NCBI GenBank assembly: GCA_946811185.2
Contig: OX328109.1
Location: forward strand, 38,920,129-38,984,128
Source: Hippopus hippopus
Taxonomy: Eukaryota > Mollusca > Bivalvia > Cardiida > Cardiidae
DNA length: 64,000 nt
Reading direction: 5' to 3'
The translations under genes were made by a program, and so were the position numbers. The number at the start of each line of letters is the position of its first letter. The stretch's first letter is position 1. Positions 53,741 through 64,000 of the stretch are shown here, in pieces. The notes under the pieces were generated by a model that was given only the letters and a program-made list of their open reading frames with translations, was not told where the DNA came from and made no database searches.

Positions 53741-54089
53741 GTCGGAAAGCAGCCAGTGGCTTGAGAAGAAAAGTGTACGAAGTACTGGTAAAAGAACCCC
53801 CAGAAAAGCATGTATAGGTGCACTGAGCGCCGCGATAAAACTTAAACAAGGCTGAAAACGGCGAAAAAACACAAAACAAAAACAAAAAAGATACAGTTTT
53901 TTTTTAATCGCTGTTATTGATCGATTGCTTTATTCTCAGTCACTTGTCTATTATTTCACGGTAAAGAATTAGGATGATGTTCTAGAAAGTAGGCCTACTA
54001 GACTATTGAAGTAACTATGTATGCATTGTTGACTTCTATTCTCTACTTAAATGTACATGGACCGATATTCTGTTAGCAAATCTATCATC

Positions 54090-54860
54090 TTTTCTTACCA
54101 TGGACGACGCAATAAGCTTTATCGTAGATGATGACTAAACTGTCTCTTCATATTGCAGAGGAACTGTATCTTTTCTTACCATAGACGACGCAATAAGCTT
54201 TTGTGAAGAGTGTAGATCAAGATCAGACTGCACAGAACATAGAATCTGATCTATGATCCACGCTGCCCATTTCTTTTGATTGTGGATTATGAATAAACTG
54301 TTTCTTCATCTTGCAGAACAGTTGTATAATTTCGTATCGTAGACGACGCAATAAGGTTTTGCATACAGTGTAGATCAAGATCAGACTGCACAGAACGTGC
54401 AGTCCGATCTATGAACCACACTGCCCACTTCTTTTATTCCTGATCATGACTAAACTGTCTTTTCATCTTGCAGAGGAACTGTATGATCTTTTCTGACGAC
54501 ACAATCAGCTCTTGTGGACAGTGCAGATCAAGATCAGACTTCACAGAACGTGCTGTTTGATCTATGATATACACTGCCCACATATTTTTTATTCTAGATT
54601 ATGACTTAACCCTTTACCACACCTAAGGAAGAAGCCTTTTGAAAACATTGTGGGAAAAGGAGAAAATGCTGGTAACCAGCATTTTCTCCTTTTCCCACAA
54701 TGTTTTCTACCCTGTCGAAGACAAATTCCATCAATTGAGCCACATTCAAATTGTCATCTGCAAATGCTTTGAAATTGGCTAAGTCCAATATTTTGTTGTT
54801 TGGGAAAGAGTTAACTGTCTCTTCATATTGCAGAGGAACTGTATTTGTAGCCTTTGTAAA
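54090..54860 (+). repeat. Tandem repeat, about 157-bp unit, four units
   Basis: Landmarks ACTGTCTCTTCATATTGCAG (and variants) recur at 54138, 54296, 54453 and, after a MITE, 54815; GACGACGCAATAAG recurs similarly. Three of the units contain the GATCAAGATCAGACTGCAC hairpin. Confidence 0.85.
54606..54814 (-). mobile_element. Hairpin MITE, family 1, with readable empty site
   Basis: TTAACCCTTTACCACACCTA to TTGTTTGGGAAAGAGTTAA; central palindrome perfect. The flanks join into a unit of the 157-bp tandem repeat, whose other units lack the MITE. Confidence 0.92.
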
Positions 54861-55320
54861 CGTGTAACTTATTTGTGTGGTAGTACAAGAGTTGAAGTAA
54901 CGCTTACAAGGCATAAAACCCTAAAACTGCTAAATAAATGAAACAAAACTTTTCACTCATACAGTAACAAGAAATGTCTTTAAAAAAAACACAGACGGCG
55001 TAAGAGGTACTAAAATGTGAAGATTGAAAATCTCTTGTGGTTCAGTATAAAACAAAATAAATGAAAAGTAACCGCGCCAGCAACTACTTCTTTTTTGGCT
55101 CATTGTTTTGCGTATCCTTGAAAAAAATATAACTTTCGGTTCGATATATTTTTCAAGATCAGATCTTGAACCAAGTAATTATTAGAAAAGGAGCAGTTGC
55201 TGTTAAGATTAATGGGTCAGAAAAAAAAACCGTACACATACAGTAATGGGTTACATGGGTACGCTTAGAAATATTAGATTACCAGTTTGTATAAGAAAAC
55301 GATTATCTCCTATCATATTC
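54861..55320. other. Nothing recognised
   Basis: AT-rich sequence without a recognised repeat. Confidence 0.5.
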
Positions 55321-55423
55321 ATTGTGGCGCCGCATGAGCGGCGGCACTATATTTTTATTCGGTTTTGAAAAGTACCTATGGGGGCAGCCATATTGTTTAC
55401 TCGACTTCCAATCGTTTCGTAAC

Positions 55424-55560
55424 TAGGTCATTTCGTACCGAGGCCATTTCGTACCTTTTTTTGTTCATTTCGCACCCACCTATACTTTATTTTGGTCATT
55501 TCGTACTCACTTTGATCATTTCGTGCCCACTTTGGTCATTTCATACCCAATTTTTAATAT
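55424..55560 (+). repeat. Degenerate GGTCATTTCGTACC repeat
   Basis: About seven imperfect copies of a 17-26 bp unit built on GTCATTTCGTACCCAC. The motif GTTCGTCCCATG at 33745-33785 has a similar look. Confidence 0.6.
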
Positions 55561-55867
55561 CAATTTGGTAATTTAGAACCCAGTTTTAATACTATTTTCT
55601 TGCCGAAGGACAACTGCTTTTTGTACATAGCTCCAATTGAAATTATGTTACGCCGAAGAATGGCTATGATTGTGTGTTACCATTATTGGTTCTTTCTTTT
55701 TTAAGTTTTGATTTGCATTCTAAAGATTGTTTAGGACTTCTCAGTTCATTTCTCACCGAGTTCTGCATAAATTTTCTTTGGTCAATTTGAAATGCGTTAA
55801 AAATTTTCTGGAGAGAGGCACATTTTCGTTGTGTTCTTCATAAATCATGTTGCAAAACCATGAATCT

Positions 55868-56015
55868 TTCTTAGGCTTTAACTCTTTACCAAACAACATA
55901 ATTTCAGACTTCTGAGAGCATTTGCAGACGATAATTCGAATGTGGTTACCATTTTCTCCTTCTTCCACATTGTTTTTAAAAATGATTCTTCCGCAAGGTT
56001 GTTAATACTCGGGAT
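55868..56015 (+). mobile_element. Family-1 MITE fragment
   Basis: Left end TTTAACTCTTTACCAAACAA and long-arm pieces; one half of the hairpin is gone. Confidence 0.6.
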
Positions 56016-56840
56016 TAACACAATACCTTAAATGGTGCAAACTTTAAAAATCTTCTTGTCCAAAACCAGATGGCCCAGAGTTTAAATATTTGTCATGTAG
56101 TATCACCACTTGGACCTCTTCGAAGTTTGTTCAAGTGATGCTCTTGGTGTAAAAAATTAACCCGCTGTAATGTGCCCTATTTCAGAAACAACTGATTTGC
56201 GGCGCCATTGATGTTACGCATCAATATTTTCTTGTTTGCTATTAGACCTGTACGAATTATGACGAGCGCGTGAGTGAACATCGGAAGACGAGGTCATGGC
56301 GAGGGAAAACCTCAAACTGATCGGGAAATAGTCAACGTTTACATAGGCGTAGCAAACCCATAGGAAATTCGTCGTTGTAATTTGAAAGCCCGATACATTT
56401 GTGTATAATTTATACTTAGATTCAATTAATCTGCGTTAATCTGGAATTAACTCCAGTAAACATTTAATGAACATTTAATAAACTTTACAATATCTATCCT
56501 TGACATGCCAACAGAAACCCAAGTGATTTTCAAGTACATTGGGCTATTACATTATAGGAAATGGAGCTACCAGATTTAAATGTATACGTGAAGTTTTCTT
56601 AAATTGATGAACACAAATATATCTGATTAAATGAACTTCTGTACGAGTCAATCATGTGATATAATTGGTATTTAAAAAGTATTTACTACATTACTGTATT
56701 TTTCTCATTAACTGGCATGAGACAATCTTGGCTTGCTCGTGCATCGAGTATACATAGGCCAAGTCTTTTTTTCTTTGTGTAACGTTATGGTAAAACATGT
56801 AAGTCACATTATTTATTTTCATATACGAACGAAAGTAGGT

Positions 56841-56999
56841 AAGAATGAGACATTGCTCATTCTAAGGTCATATATAGCCCAACAAACAAAATTGGGCGAT
56901 ATGTTGCAGAACATCAGGAAGAACTTGGACAAACTGCCTAACGGTGCCAGAGACCTTACAGATAAGGGTCCTTTGAAAAGCTTGCGACAGATATCTTAA
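56841..56999 (+). CDS. Possible terminal exon, unrecognised
   Basis: Behind a weak acceptor (CGAAAGTAG at 56838) the frame reads ILRSYIAQQTKLGDMLQNIR and onward through KNLDKLPNGARDLTDKG to LKSLRQIS and TAA. The composition is protein-like and no repeat is seen here. The other strand is also open, so the strand is uncertain. Confidence 0.25.
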   Translation, partial: KNETLLILRSYIAQQTKLGDMLQNIRKNLDKLPNGARDLTDKGPLKSLRQIS

Positions 57000-57076
57000 A
57001 AGCTAGGGAAATTGATTACTGCTCAAGATTAAGATAACGAAGATACAAAGATTTCAAAGGCAAACAGTGTATTTAC

Positions 57077-57142
57077 CAGCTCCCTCATTTCTTTGACTTG
57101 ATAATTCCAATTGACAGAAAGATTCGAGAGCCTGACCAACAT
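57077..57142 (-). CDS. Possible exon (MLVRLSNLSVNWNYQVKEMR), unrecognised
   Basis: An ATG-started stretch of 22 codons with protein-like composition ends at GTAAATAC. No family recognised and no partner exon found. Confidence 0.2.
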
Positions 57143-57144
57143 AG

Positions 57145-58065
57145 CTTGATGGTTTATGTTTTGATTTCAAAGCTACTAATCTGTAAGCATTCGGTATTTG
57201 ACTGCTTTCGGGTGCTGTTCTGTAATACTCATGATTAAAAAAAAAATATTCAATGATTATTCAACCCGATTTGATTTTCCAATTCGAGAATAACAGCTAT
57301 ATCAACCAGCCACACATAGATTACGAAAACTAACGAAAACATGCGAAGGCTTACAAGTCTCATTATAAGCCCTTACAGGGGACTATTTAGTTTTTAGGCT
57401 GCAAACAAAAAAAAAAAAAAAAAAAAAATCTTGTAAAATACAGATAAGTACAAGAAGATATATTTTTCTCCGCAGTCGTACACAATTTTATTCAATGAAG
57501 ATGTGCATTTTGGGTGTTTGATTGAGGGGATGATCGTTGAGCAATCAGTAACTCTGTCTAATTTTAATACATCAGATATGATGTCATCATAACGTTATCA
57601 CACTGATTTGAATACAAATCCTCGTAATCAACGCGTTATTGATCATGTGACAGTGCCACAAGTCTTTGTGAAACTCAGTCACGAAATCTAAAATTACCCC
57701 AAAAGGCTACGTAACAAAGATTTTTTGTTTGTTTGTTTGTTTCTTCTTTGCGGATAACTTGCCAGCTATTGGCTTACTGAATTCAGTGATAATTACTGAG
57801 TCGTTATTTATTATCGTTTTGCATGACCTATTTTAGTTGACATGGGGCAGGTTTAGAAATCATAAATTTGTATTTGGACGATCTATTAAGATTAATTCTA
57901 CATTATCCAACAGTGTCTCCTTTTCAAGCAAAGTTTTCATAAATATCTAATAGAACTATCAAAAGGACGCTCGAGTGCATCTTAGCCTATCAAGTATATA
58001 CTTAGATTGGTCCACGTTCAAGGAAGACAATTAGAAATGAGGTAAATAAAATACCAAGTATAGTC
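57145..58065. other. Nothing recognised
   Basis: AT-rich with an A run of about 20 at 57407-57428 and a (GTTT)n run near 57727. Confidence 0.5.
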
Positions 58066-58069
58066 ATTT

Positions 58070-58270
58070 CTATTTTGGTAGATGTAAATCGACATTAGCA
58101 TTTTGCTTGGCCTTTTTTGCATTTTGCCCAATATAGGTTGAGAACGCCCCCTTATCGAGTCCGCTACTCACTGTCTTCGTCCAAAGTTCTCGTACAGGTC
58201 TATTAATAAATTTTTTCAACGTACACCACATCCTCGAAACCCAGGTTTGAAGCATTACGTTACTCTCCAT
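58070..58270 (-). CDS. Hypothetical short ORF, 66 codons
   Basis: MESNVMLQTWVSRM to the basic tail QNAKKAKQNANVDLHLPK. It has protein-like composition in a repeat-poor stretch. I recognise no family, membrane segment or signal peptide. It could be a gene end, an exon or chance. Confidence 0.25.
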   Translation of the reverse strand: MESNVMLQTWVSRMWCTLKKFINRPVRELWTKTVSSGLDKGAFSTYIGQNAKKAKQNANVDLHLPK

Positions 58271-58483
58271 GCATCTACGATTACAGAATGAATCGAAACT
58301 GGGTCAACGAGGATGCATACACCAGTACCCACTGCTGAATATAGACTACCGACTTAAATTTGTACATACGAGGATTGTGAGAATAGATTAAAGGTTCACA
58401 TTTCGTAATAGTATATTAAAAAGAAGAGGAAACAAATCACTTTTGAATTACACAAATATCTGTTCACCTCATTTTGTGTTTTA

Positions 58484-61102
58484 TTAGCTCACCTGAGCAC
58501 AACGTGCTCAAGGAGAGCTATTGTGATCGCCCTTTGTCCGGCGTCCGTCGTCGGTCGTCCGTCGTCCGTCAACAATTTCTTTAAACATCTTCTTCTCCTA
58601 AACCACAGGGCCAATCTTGATGAAACTTGGCAGGGATGTTCCTTGGGTGAAGCTCTACTAAAGTTGTTCAAAGAATTGAATTCCACCCATAACTCTGGTT
58701 GCCATGGCAACAAAAAGGAAAAAAATGCAAAATCTTTGAATATCTTCTCCTCTGAAACTAGAAGGCGTAGAGCTTTGATATTTGGTATGTAGCATCTCCT
58801 AGTGGACCTCTATCTAGTTTGTTCATATGATGCCCCTGGGGTCAAAACTGGCCCCGCCCCGGGGGTCACAAGTTCGAAGATAGGAACAAAGAAGGAAAAC
58901 TTTAAAATTCTTCTCCTCTGAAACTGGAAGGTGTAGAGCTTTGATATTTGGTATGTAGCATCTCCTAGTAGACCTCTACTAAGTTTGTTCATATGATGCC
59001 CCTTGGGTCAAAACTGTCCCCGCCCCGGGGGTCACAAGTTCGAACATAGGAACAAAAATGGGAAAACTTTAAAATTCTTATTTTGTGAAACTGGAAGGCA
59101 TAGAGCTTTGATATTTGGTATGTAGCATCTCTTAGTGGGCCTCTACCAAGTTTGTTCATACGATACCCCTGGAGTCAAAACTGGCCCAGCCCCGGGGGTC
59201 ACAAGTTTAAACATTGGAACAAAGAAAGAAAACTTTAAAATTCTTCTTCTCTGAAACTGGTCGGCATAAGGCTTTGATATTTTGTATGTAGCATCTCCTA
59301 GTAGACCCCTACCAAGTTTGTTCATACGCTGCCCCTGGGGTCAAAACTGGCCCCGCCCCGAGGGTCACAAGTTCTAACATAGGAACAAAGAAGGAAAACT
59401 TTAAAATTCTTCTTTTCTAAAACTGGAAGGTGTAGAGCTTTGGTATTTGGTATGTAGCATCTCCCAATGGACCTCTACCAAGTTTGTCCATATGATGCCC
59501 CTGGGGTCAAAACTGGCCCCGCCCTAGGGGTCACAAGTTTGAACATAGGAACAAAAAGGGGAAAACTTTAAAATTCTTCTTTTGTGAAACTGGAAGGCGT
59601 AGAGCTTTGATATTTGGTATGTTGTGAACCTGTTCAAAGTTTGTTAGCCCACCAGAGCACAACATGTTCAGTGAGTTCAAAATTGGGTCACCTGGGGTCA
59701 TAAACTAAGTCACTAGGTCAAATTAAAGAAATAGCTTGTGGGCACTCTAGAGGCTACATTTATTGCTCAAATTACCTGAAATTTGGTCAGAATGTTTGTC
59801 TTGATGAAATCTCGGATGAGTTTGGATTTCGGTCACCTGGGATCATAAACTAGGTCACTAGGTCAAATTAAAAAAATACCTTTAGGGCACTCTAGAGGCC
59901 ACATTTTTCGCTCAGTTGACTTGAAAATTGGTCAGGATGTTTGTCTTGATAAAACCTCACATAAATCTGAATATGGGTCAACTGGGATCATAAACTAGGT
60001 CACTAGGTCAAATTGAAGAAATACCTTTAGGGCACTCTAGAGGCCACATTTATTGTTCAATTGATTTGAAAATTGGTTAGAATGTTTCTCTTGATGAAAT
60101 CTAAGACGAGTTCAAAATTGGGTCACCTGGGGTCATAATTGAAAGTTGGTCAGAATGTTTGTCTTGATGAAATCTCGGATGAGTTTGGATTTGGGTCACC
60201 TGGGATCATAAACTAGGTCACTAGGTCTAATTAAAGAAATACCTTGTGGGCAATCTAGAGGCCACATTTTTCGCTCAGTTGACTTGAAAATTGGTCAGAA
60301 TGTTTGTCTTGATGAAATCTCAGATGAGTTTGGATTCGGGTCACCTGGGATCATAAACTAGGTCACTAGGTCAAATTAAACAAATACCTTTAGGGCACTC
60401 TAGAGGCCACACTTTTGGCTCAATTGACTTGAAAATTGGTCAGAATGTTTGTCTTGATCAAATCTCACATGAGTCTGAATTTGGATCAACTCGGGTCATA
60501 AACTAGGTCACTAGGTCAAATTAAAGAAATACCTTTAGGGCACTCTAGAGGCCACATTTATTGTTCAACTGATTTGAAAATTGGTTAAAATGTTTCTCTT
60601 GATGAAATCTAAGATGAGTTCAAAATTGGGTCACCTGGGGTTATAATCTAGGTCACTAAGTCAAATTAAAGAAATACCTTTAGGGCACTCTAAAGGCCCC
60701 ATTTCTTGCTCAGCTGACTTGAAAATTGGTCAGAATGTTTGTCTTGATGAAATATTGGATGAAATTGAAATTGGGTTACCTGGGATCTCAAAGTAGGTCA
60801 CTTGGTCAAATTAAAGAAATACCTTTAGGGTACTCTAGAGACCACAATTACATCTCAATTAACTTGAAAACTGTTCAGAATGTTTGTCTTGATAAATATT
60901 TTGATGAGTTCTAAATTGGGTCACGTATGGTGATAAAGTAGGTCACTAGGTCAACTTACGGAAATTTCTTGTGGATGCTCTAGATTCCACATTTGAAGCT
61001 CATTGACCTGACAATTGGTCAGAAATTGAATTTTACTCGTGGAGTGAAATTTCGCCTATTGACTCAGGTGAGCGATCCAGGGCCATCATGGCCCTCTTGT
61101 TT
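58484..61102 (-). mobile_element. 2.6-kb HINE/Helitron-like element with two tandem arrays
   Basis: Read on the minus strand it starts AACAAGAGGGCCATGATGG and ends in a TGAGCAC/GTGCTCA hairpin, then GGTGAGCTAAT. GCTCACCTGAG (58487-58497) is inverted at 61063-61073. Inside are about six units of about 158 bp (58720-59630; GTAGAGCTTTGATATTTGGT, GGTCAAAACTGGCCCCGCCC) and about nine to ten units of about 120 to 130 bp (59690-61010; ACTAGGTCACTAGGTCAAAT, GAAAATTGGTCAGAATGTTT). No protein is encoded; the small ORFs here are repeat shadows. Confidence 0.65.
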
Positions 61103-61800
61103 AAGTATTAAAGCCAATTTCCTTCCTACGACAGACCAAATTGGTAAATATAATTATTCACAGTGCAGCTTAGTAAATGTCTAGAATGTCTCCAAACATC
61201 ACCTACAGCCCGTACGATTCAAGCCTGGCTACACTGTGCTCAACAGAAACTCTACAGCAATCTAGGTATGCATTGAACTTGCGACATTTCGGAAACCTCG
61301 GTCCTTCCATTCTCCCAAGTTAAACACTTTTATATTCGGTGAGAAGGGGAAATCTATTTGCATATATTTTATTTTCCAGTAAATGCGATTTTCAGGAAAT
61401 CGATGTTCTGGATTACGCCCAATTCTGATCATAATTGCCGAGCATCATTTATATGGGCCAGAAAGCCACTTTCAACATGAACAAATGTTCCACGGATCAC
61501 ATGACAATGCCGATACCAGACAACCACTGCTCCTGTGGTTTATTTCTGGGTCTATTGCTTCTGAGATATGCATCACCTACAGCTCCAACATGCAGACGGG
61601 ATCTTCTCTAAGACACCTGGGCATAGCAGGTCTCTCTTGTTCGGATAGCCTTCCTATATAAGAAATTATTTAACATCGTCCGTATCTCATATTTGATACT
61701 TGAAATGCACATATCAAAAAATAGGTGAGAATGTGTGTTATTGTGGATAGCTGAGCAACCCTATCAAAAAAGGAGGATAAAAATGTGGGTCACAGATTGG
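61103..61800. other. Nothing recognised
   Basis: Short open frames only; no family recognised. Confidence 0.5.
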
Positions 61801-61802
61801 CG

Positions 61803-62043
61803 ACTAAACCTTCTACTTCAAAAAGACGCGCTCAGACACCTCTGCAGCAAGAGGGTTTTGAAAACATAGGGAAAAAACGAAGTTGCTCAGAACGAGCAAT
61901 TTCCCCTTCTTCCGCATTCTGAGAAATTTCCCCAAAGTTTTCAACAAAGTTTTCTGCACTGCTAAAAGAAATCACATTCTCCCAACTGTCACATCTTTTC
62001 TTATTGAAAGAGTCAGAAAATGGCCTATTAGGGAAAGAATTAC
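61803..62043 (-). mobile_element. Degenerate family-1b MITE
   Basis: The core GTTGCTCAGAACGAGCAATT follows the family-1b pattern; the ends are decayed. Confidence 0.55.
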
Positions 62044-62044
62044 T

Positions 62045-62540
62045 TGAAGTAAAGAGTACCTTTAATAATGTGTGTATGCGTTTTACCTGTGATAGCACAG
62101 ATTTTCCTATCCAAACAAAGTACAATATGACCGGTCACACTTTTTTCATTCTGTAAACATGTAAATATTTGTCACTGATATGACTTTCATGTAAGGCATT
62201 TCGTTCTCCTTTCTGAGATACGCATCTGTGACTCAAAGACTGACATTTGCCTCTAAAAGGGCAAAAAAATGCTCTTTGCAAGCATACTCTCCTTTTCCCA
62301 AAGTGTTTTTAAATGACTTTTACCTATGAGGCGTAGTAACAGGGATTGTTTGGTAAATGATGTATCCAACATGCACAACGCCTTCAATTTAAGACATTTA
62401 CAACGACTGAGGTAAATAACGTTTAATCCTTTCTCCACGGTATGTTGTCGGCGTGAACCTCTTCGACATCATATTTGTCCCACAGTTTGGTTATAGTTTT
62501 TACCTGATACTTTCTTTCGTACAATCGTATCGTGCTTTTG
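62045..62540. other. Intergenic with an eroded MITE
   Basis: 62240-62370 keeps hairpin-MITE pieces (ATACTCTCCTTTTCCCAAAG); otherwise nothing. Confidence 0.4.
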
Positions 62541-62808
62541 TATAATATATATACTACTCAACTTTTGCTAAGCACCAAATGTTTTACTGTGTATATTTTC
62601 AACGATGATTAGATTTCCTGCGTTAAATTGATTTTTGAAGTAAGTTTCAGGTTTAACCAATTTGATTGAGGGACACATTTCACATTATTTCAGCTATTGT
62701 GTGAGGTATGTGCTGGAAAAGGGGGAGACTCCATTTATCAAAGATTTTGTAACAGACATTTTTTTTTTCAAAATTCTGAAAACCAAAATTAATGTTTACT
62801 TTTTAGTC
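62540..62808 (-). mobile_element. 3' flank of the Tc1 element
   Basis: The stretch after the transposase stop runs to a TA-rich site at 62545-62556 followed by CTACTCAACTTTTGCTAAGC, a likely inner edge of the terminal repeat. The partner repeat is outside the window, so the boundary is an inference. Confidence 0.35.
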
Positions 62809-63849
62809 TTAGTAGCATGTGTGTGATCCATTACTGCCAACAACTGCCTGGCAACGACGTCGCATGCTCCCTATGAGGTTTCTGGCCGTCTGAACGGGGA
62901 TATTAGCCCATTCTTGCGCCAACATGGCCCCAAGTTCCTGGATGCTTCTAGGCTGCACCTGACGAGCTGATATCCGTACCTGAAGCTCATTCCACATGTG
63001 CTCAATCGGATTTAGGTCAGGTGATCGAGCTGGCCAGTCGAGGCGCTCAATGCCCTCCCGCTGCAGGTAGTCCTGGACCAACTGGGCCCTTTGGGGACGC
63101 GCATTATCATCCATTAAAATAAACTGATCGCCCACCGCTGCAGCAGAAAGCCTAACCTGTGTGATCAGCATCTCATCAATATACCGCTGACCAGTCGATG
63201 TACCTCTATTCAGCACAACGAGGTCAGTACGACCGTCCCAGCTGATGCCTCCCCACACCATTACTGATCCACCCCCGTAGCGATCGTGTTCAGCAATGTT
63301 ACTGGCTTGAAACCTTTCCCCAGCTCTTCTCCAAACTCTAGCACGTCTATCAGTAAAGTCTAGGCAAAACCTAGACTCATCAGTAGAAAGAACATGTCTC
63401 CAGTTTTGTCTGGTCCACCTGACATGCTCTCTCGCCCATTCCAAACGGGCCTGACGATGGCGACGTGTCAAAGGAACTCTTATACAGGGTCTTTTTGACC
63501 GCAGACCACCCTCGTGCAACCTTCTACGCACAGTCTGAGTAGAGACATTGACCCCAGAAGCATTTAAAAGGTCATTACAAAGATGCGTGGCTGTTGAAAA
63601 CCGACTTCGGCAAGCCTGGATGACCAAGAATCGGTCTTGAGCAGCAGTAGTCACCCTCTGTCTGCCTCCACCATGCCGCCTTATGGGTGTACCATACTGC
63701 TGGTACCTTACCCAGGCTCTGGTAATGTTGGTATGGTGTACACCCAGCGCCACACCAACCTCATGATGTGTGGTCCCCAGCTCCACTATCCCTATAGCCC
63801 TCCACATCTCCCTTTCGCTTAAATGCCTTCGTATCAAAGCGTTTGCCAT
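62809..63849 (-). CDS. Tc1-type transposase, intact ORF
   Basis: A 346-residue uninterrupted ORF is of normal length for Tc1-family transposases. Residues 1-55 hold the first helix-turn-helix and RRHGGGRQR (57-65) the GRPR-like linker, followed by the second helix-turn-helix (QTVRRRLHEGGLRSKR). The catalytic triad is visible: Asp157 in STDESRF, Asp248 in MDDNARPQ and Glu283 in [11 protein letters not shown]. There are 34 residues between the last two, so it is DD34E. The end MRRRCQAVVGSNGSHTCY is typical. The lack of stops or shifts suggests a recent, possibly active copy. Its 5' terminal repeat lies beyond the window. Confidence 0.95.
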   Translation of the reverse strand: MANALIRRHLSEREMWRAIGIVELGTTHHEVGVALGVHHTNITRAWVRYQQYGTPIRRHGGGRQRVTTAAQDRFLVIQACRSRFSTATHLCNDLLNASGVNVSTQTVRRRLHEGGLRSKRPCIRVPLTRRHRQARLEWAREHVRWTRQNWRHVLSTDESRFCLDFTDRRARVWRRAGERFQASNIAEHDRYGGGSVMVWGGISWDGRTDLVVLNRGTSTGQRYIDEMLITQVRLSAAAVGDQFILMDDNARPQRAQLVQDYLQREGIERLDWPARSPDLNPIEHMWNELQVRISARQVQPRSIQELGAMLAQEWANIPVQTARNLIGSMRRRCQAVVGSNGSHTCY

Positions 63850-64000
63850 ATCGAAGTGAAAAGTGAAAAAAATGTGACCTCTGAATTTGAGATGTCGCTG
63901 TTAAGGAACATAAATGTATCTCTGTTTCCAATTTGAAAACAGAAAAAACGAGGGTTGCATGCTTTTCATGACCACATGACGAGACCTTATTCATAAAAAA

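Larger units (their letters stand above)
52205..53885 (+). mobile_element. SINE split by a mariner
   Basis: The left part ends GATAGGCTACT at 52330 and the right part resumes TGTCGGAAAGCAGCCAGTGG at 53741, in the order seen in unbroken copies. The tail has decayed to an A-rich CAAAACAAAAAC stretch. Confidence 0.7.
55325..56205. mobile_element. Element with GGCGCCGCA inverted ends
   Basis: TGGCGCCGCATGAG at the left is inverted as TTGCGGCGCCA at the right. Near the right end a stretch (TTGTCCAAAACCAGATGGCC to TTTGTTCAAGTGATGC) resembles a unit of the 58.7-kb array. It contains a family-1 MITE fragment. Confidence 0.5.

Noticed and set aside
58810..59325. Repeated 60-codon ORFs (MNKLSRGLLGDATYQISKL and variants)
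   Set aside because: They fall on the 158-bp tandem units, one ORF per unit, with period-locked similarity; they are repeat shadows.

Overview
This looks like nuclear DNA of a bivalve mollusc, probably a heterodont clam or mussel. The evidence is three spliced genes of animal type, tRNA-headed SINEs with the mollusc-type tail (ATAACTGAAATAATGTTG followed by GGCGTTWAAC and CAAT repeats), and clam-style tandem-repeat elements ending in terminal hairpins. The species cannot be fixed from the sequence alone. The window is AT-rich, and most of it is introns and transposon debris.

Left third (6.1-19.6 kb, minus strand): a complete four-exon UBE2L3-type ubiquitin-conjugating enzyme of 154 residues. 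I rebuilt it from exons that join in phase. Its start codon sits in a TISU/YY1-like motif with a palindromic E-box 11 bp upstream. Middle (25.7-29.7 kb, minus): a three-exon LYRM9-type mitochondrial LYR protein of 71 residues, with a CRE palindrome upstream. Then (35.3-45.6 kb, plus): a complete eight-exon aspartate dehydrogenase (ASPDH), 275 residues. Intron 4 of ASPDH carries a 22-copy, 58-bp minisatellite. From 46 to 62.5 kb I recognise no gene, only repeats. At the right edge (62.8-63.8 kb, minus) is an intact Tc1-type transposase of 346 residues.

The dominant repeat is a short non-autonomous element of about 229 bp bounded by TTAA, with ends TTAACYCTTTACCAMACRA and a near-perfect hairpin of about 66 bp at its centre. 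Several dozen copies lie on both strands, many sharing a TTAA end to end. A paralogous empty site at 54.6 kb supports TTAA duplication, which points to piggyBac-type mobilisation. A subfamily has changed both arms of the hairpin in a compensating way. At least three other palindromic MITE families occur. Other elements are SINEs (two of them interrupted at nearly the same place by the same MITE), a mariner inserted in a SINE, a pogo-like element, two Tc1 relics with unusual AAACG-rich long terminal repeats, a 5'-truncated LINE with a 12-bp target duplication, and Helitron/HINE-like elements with internal tandem arrays.

The three genes are not obviously linked in function: cytosolic ubiquitin transfer, a mitochondrial LYR protein, and NAD(P)-dependent aspartate oxidation. 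I found no operon-like or defence-like system. The most unusual content is the hairpin-MITE system and how it sits relative to splice sites and 3' ends.
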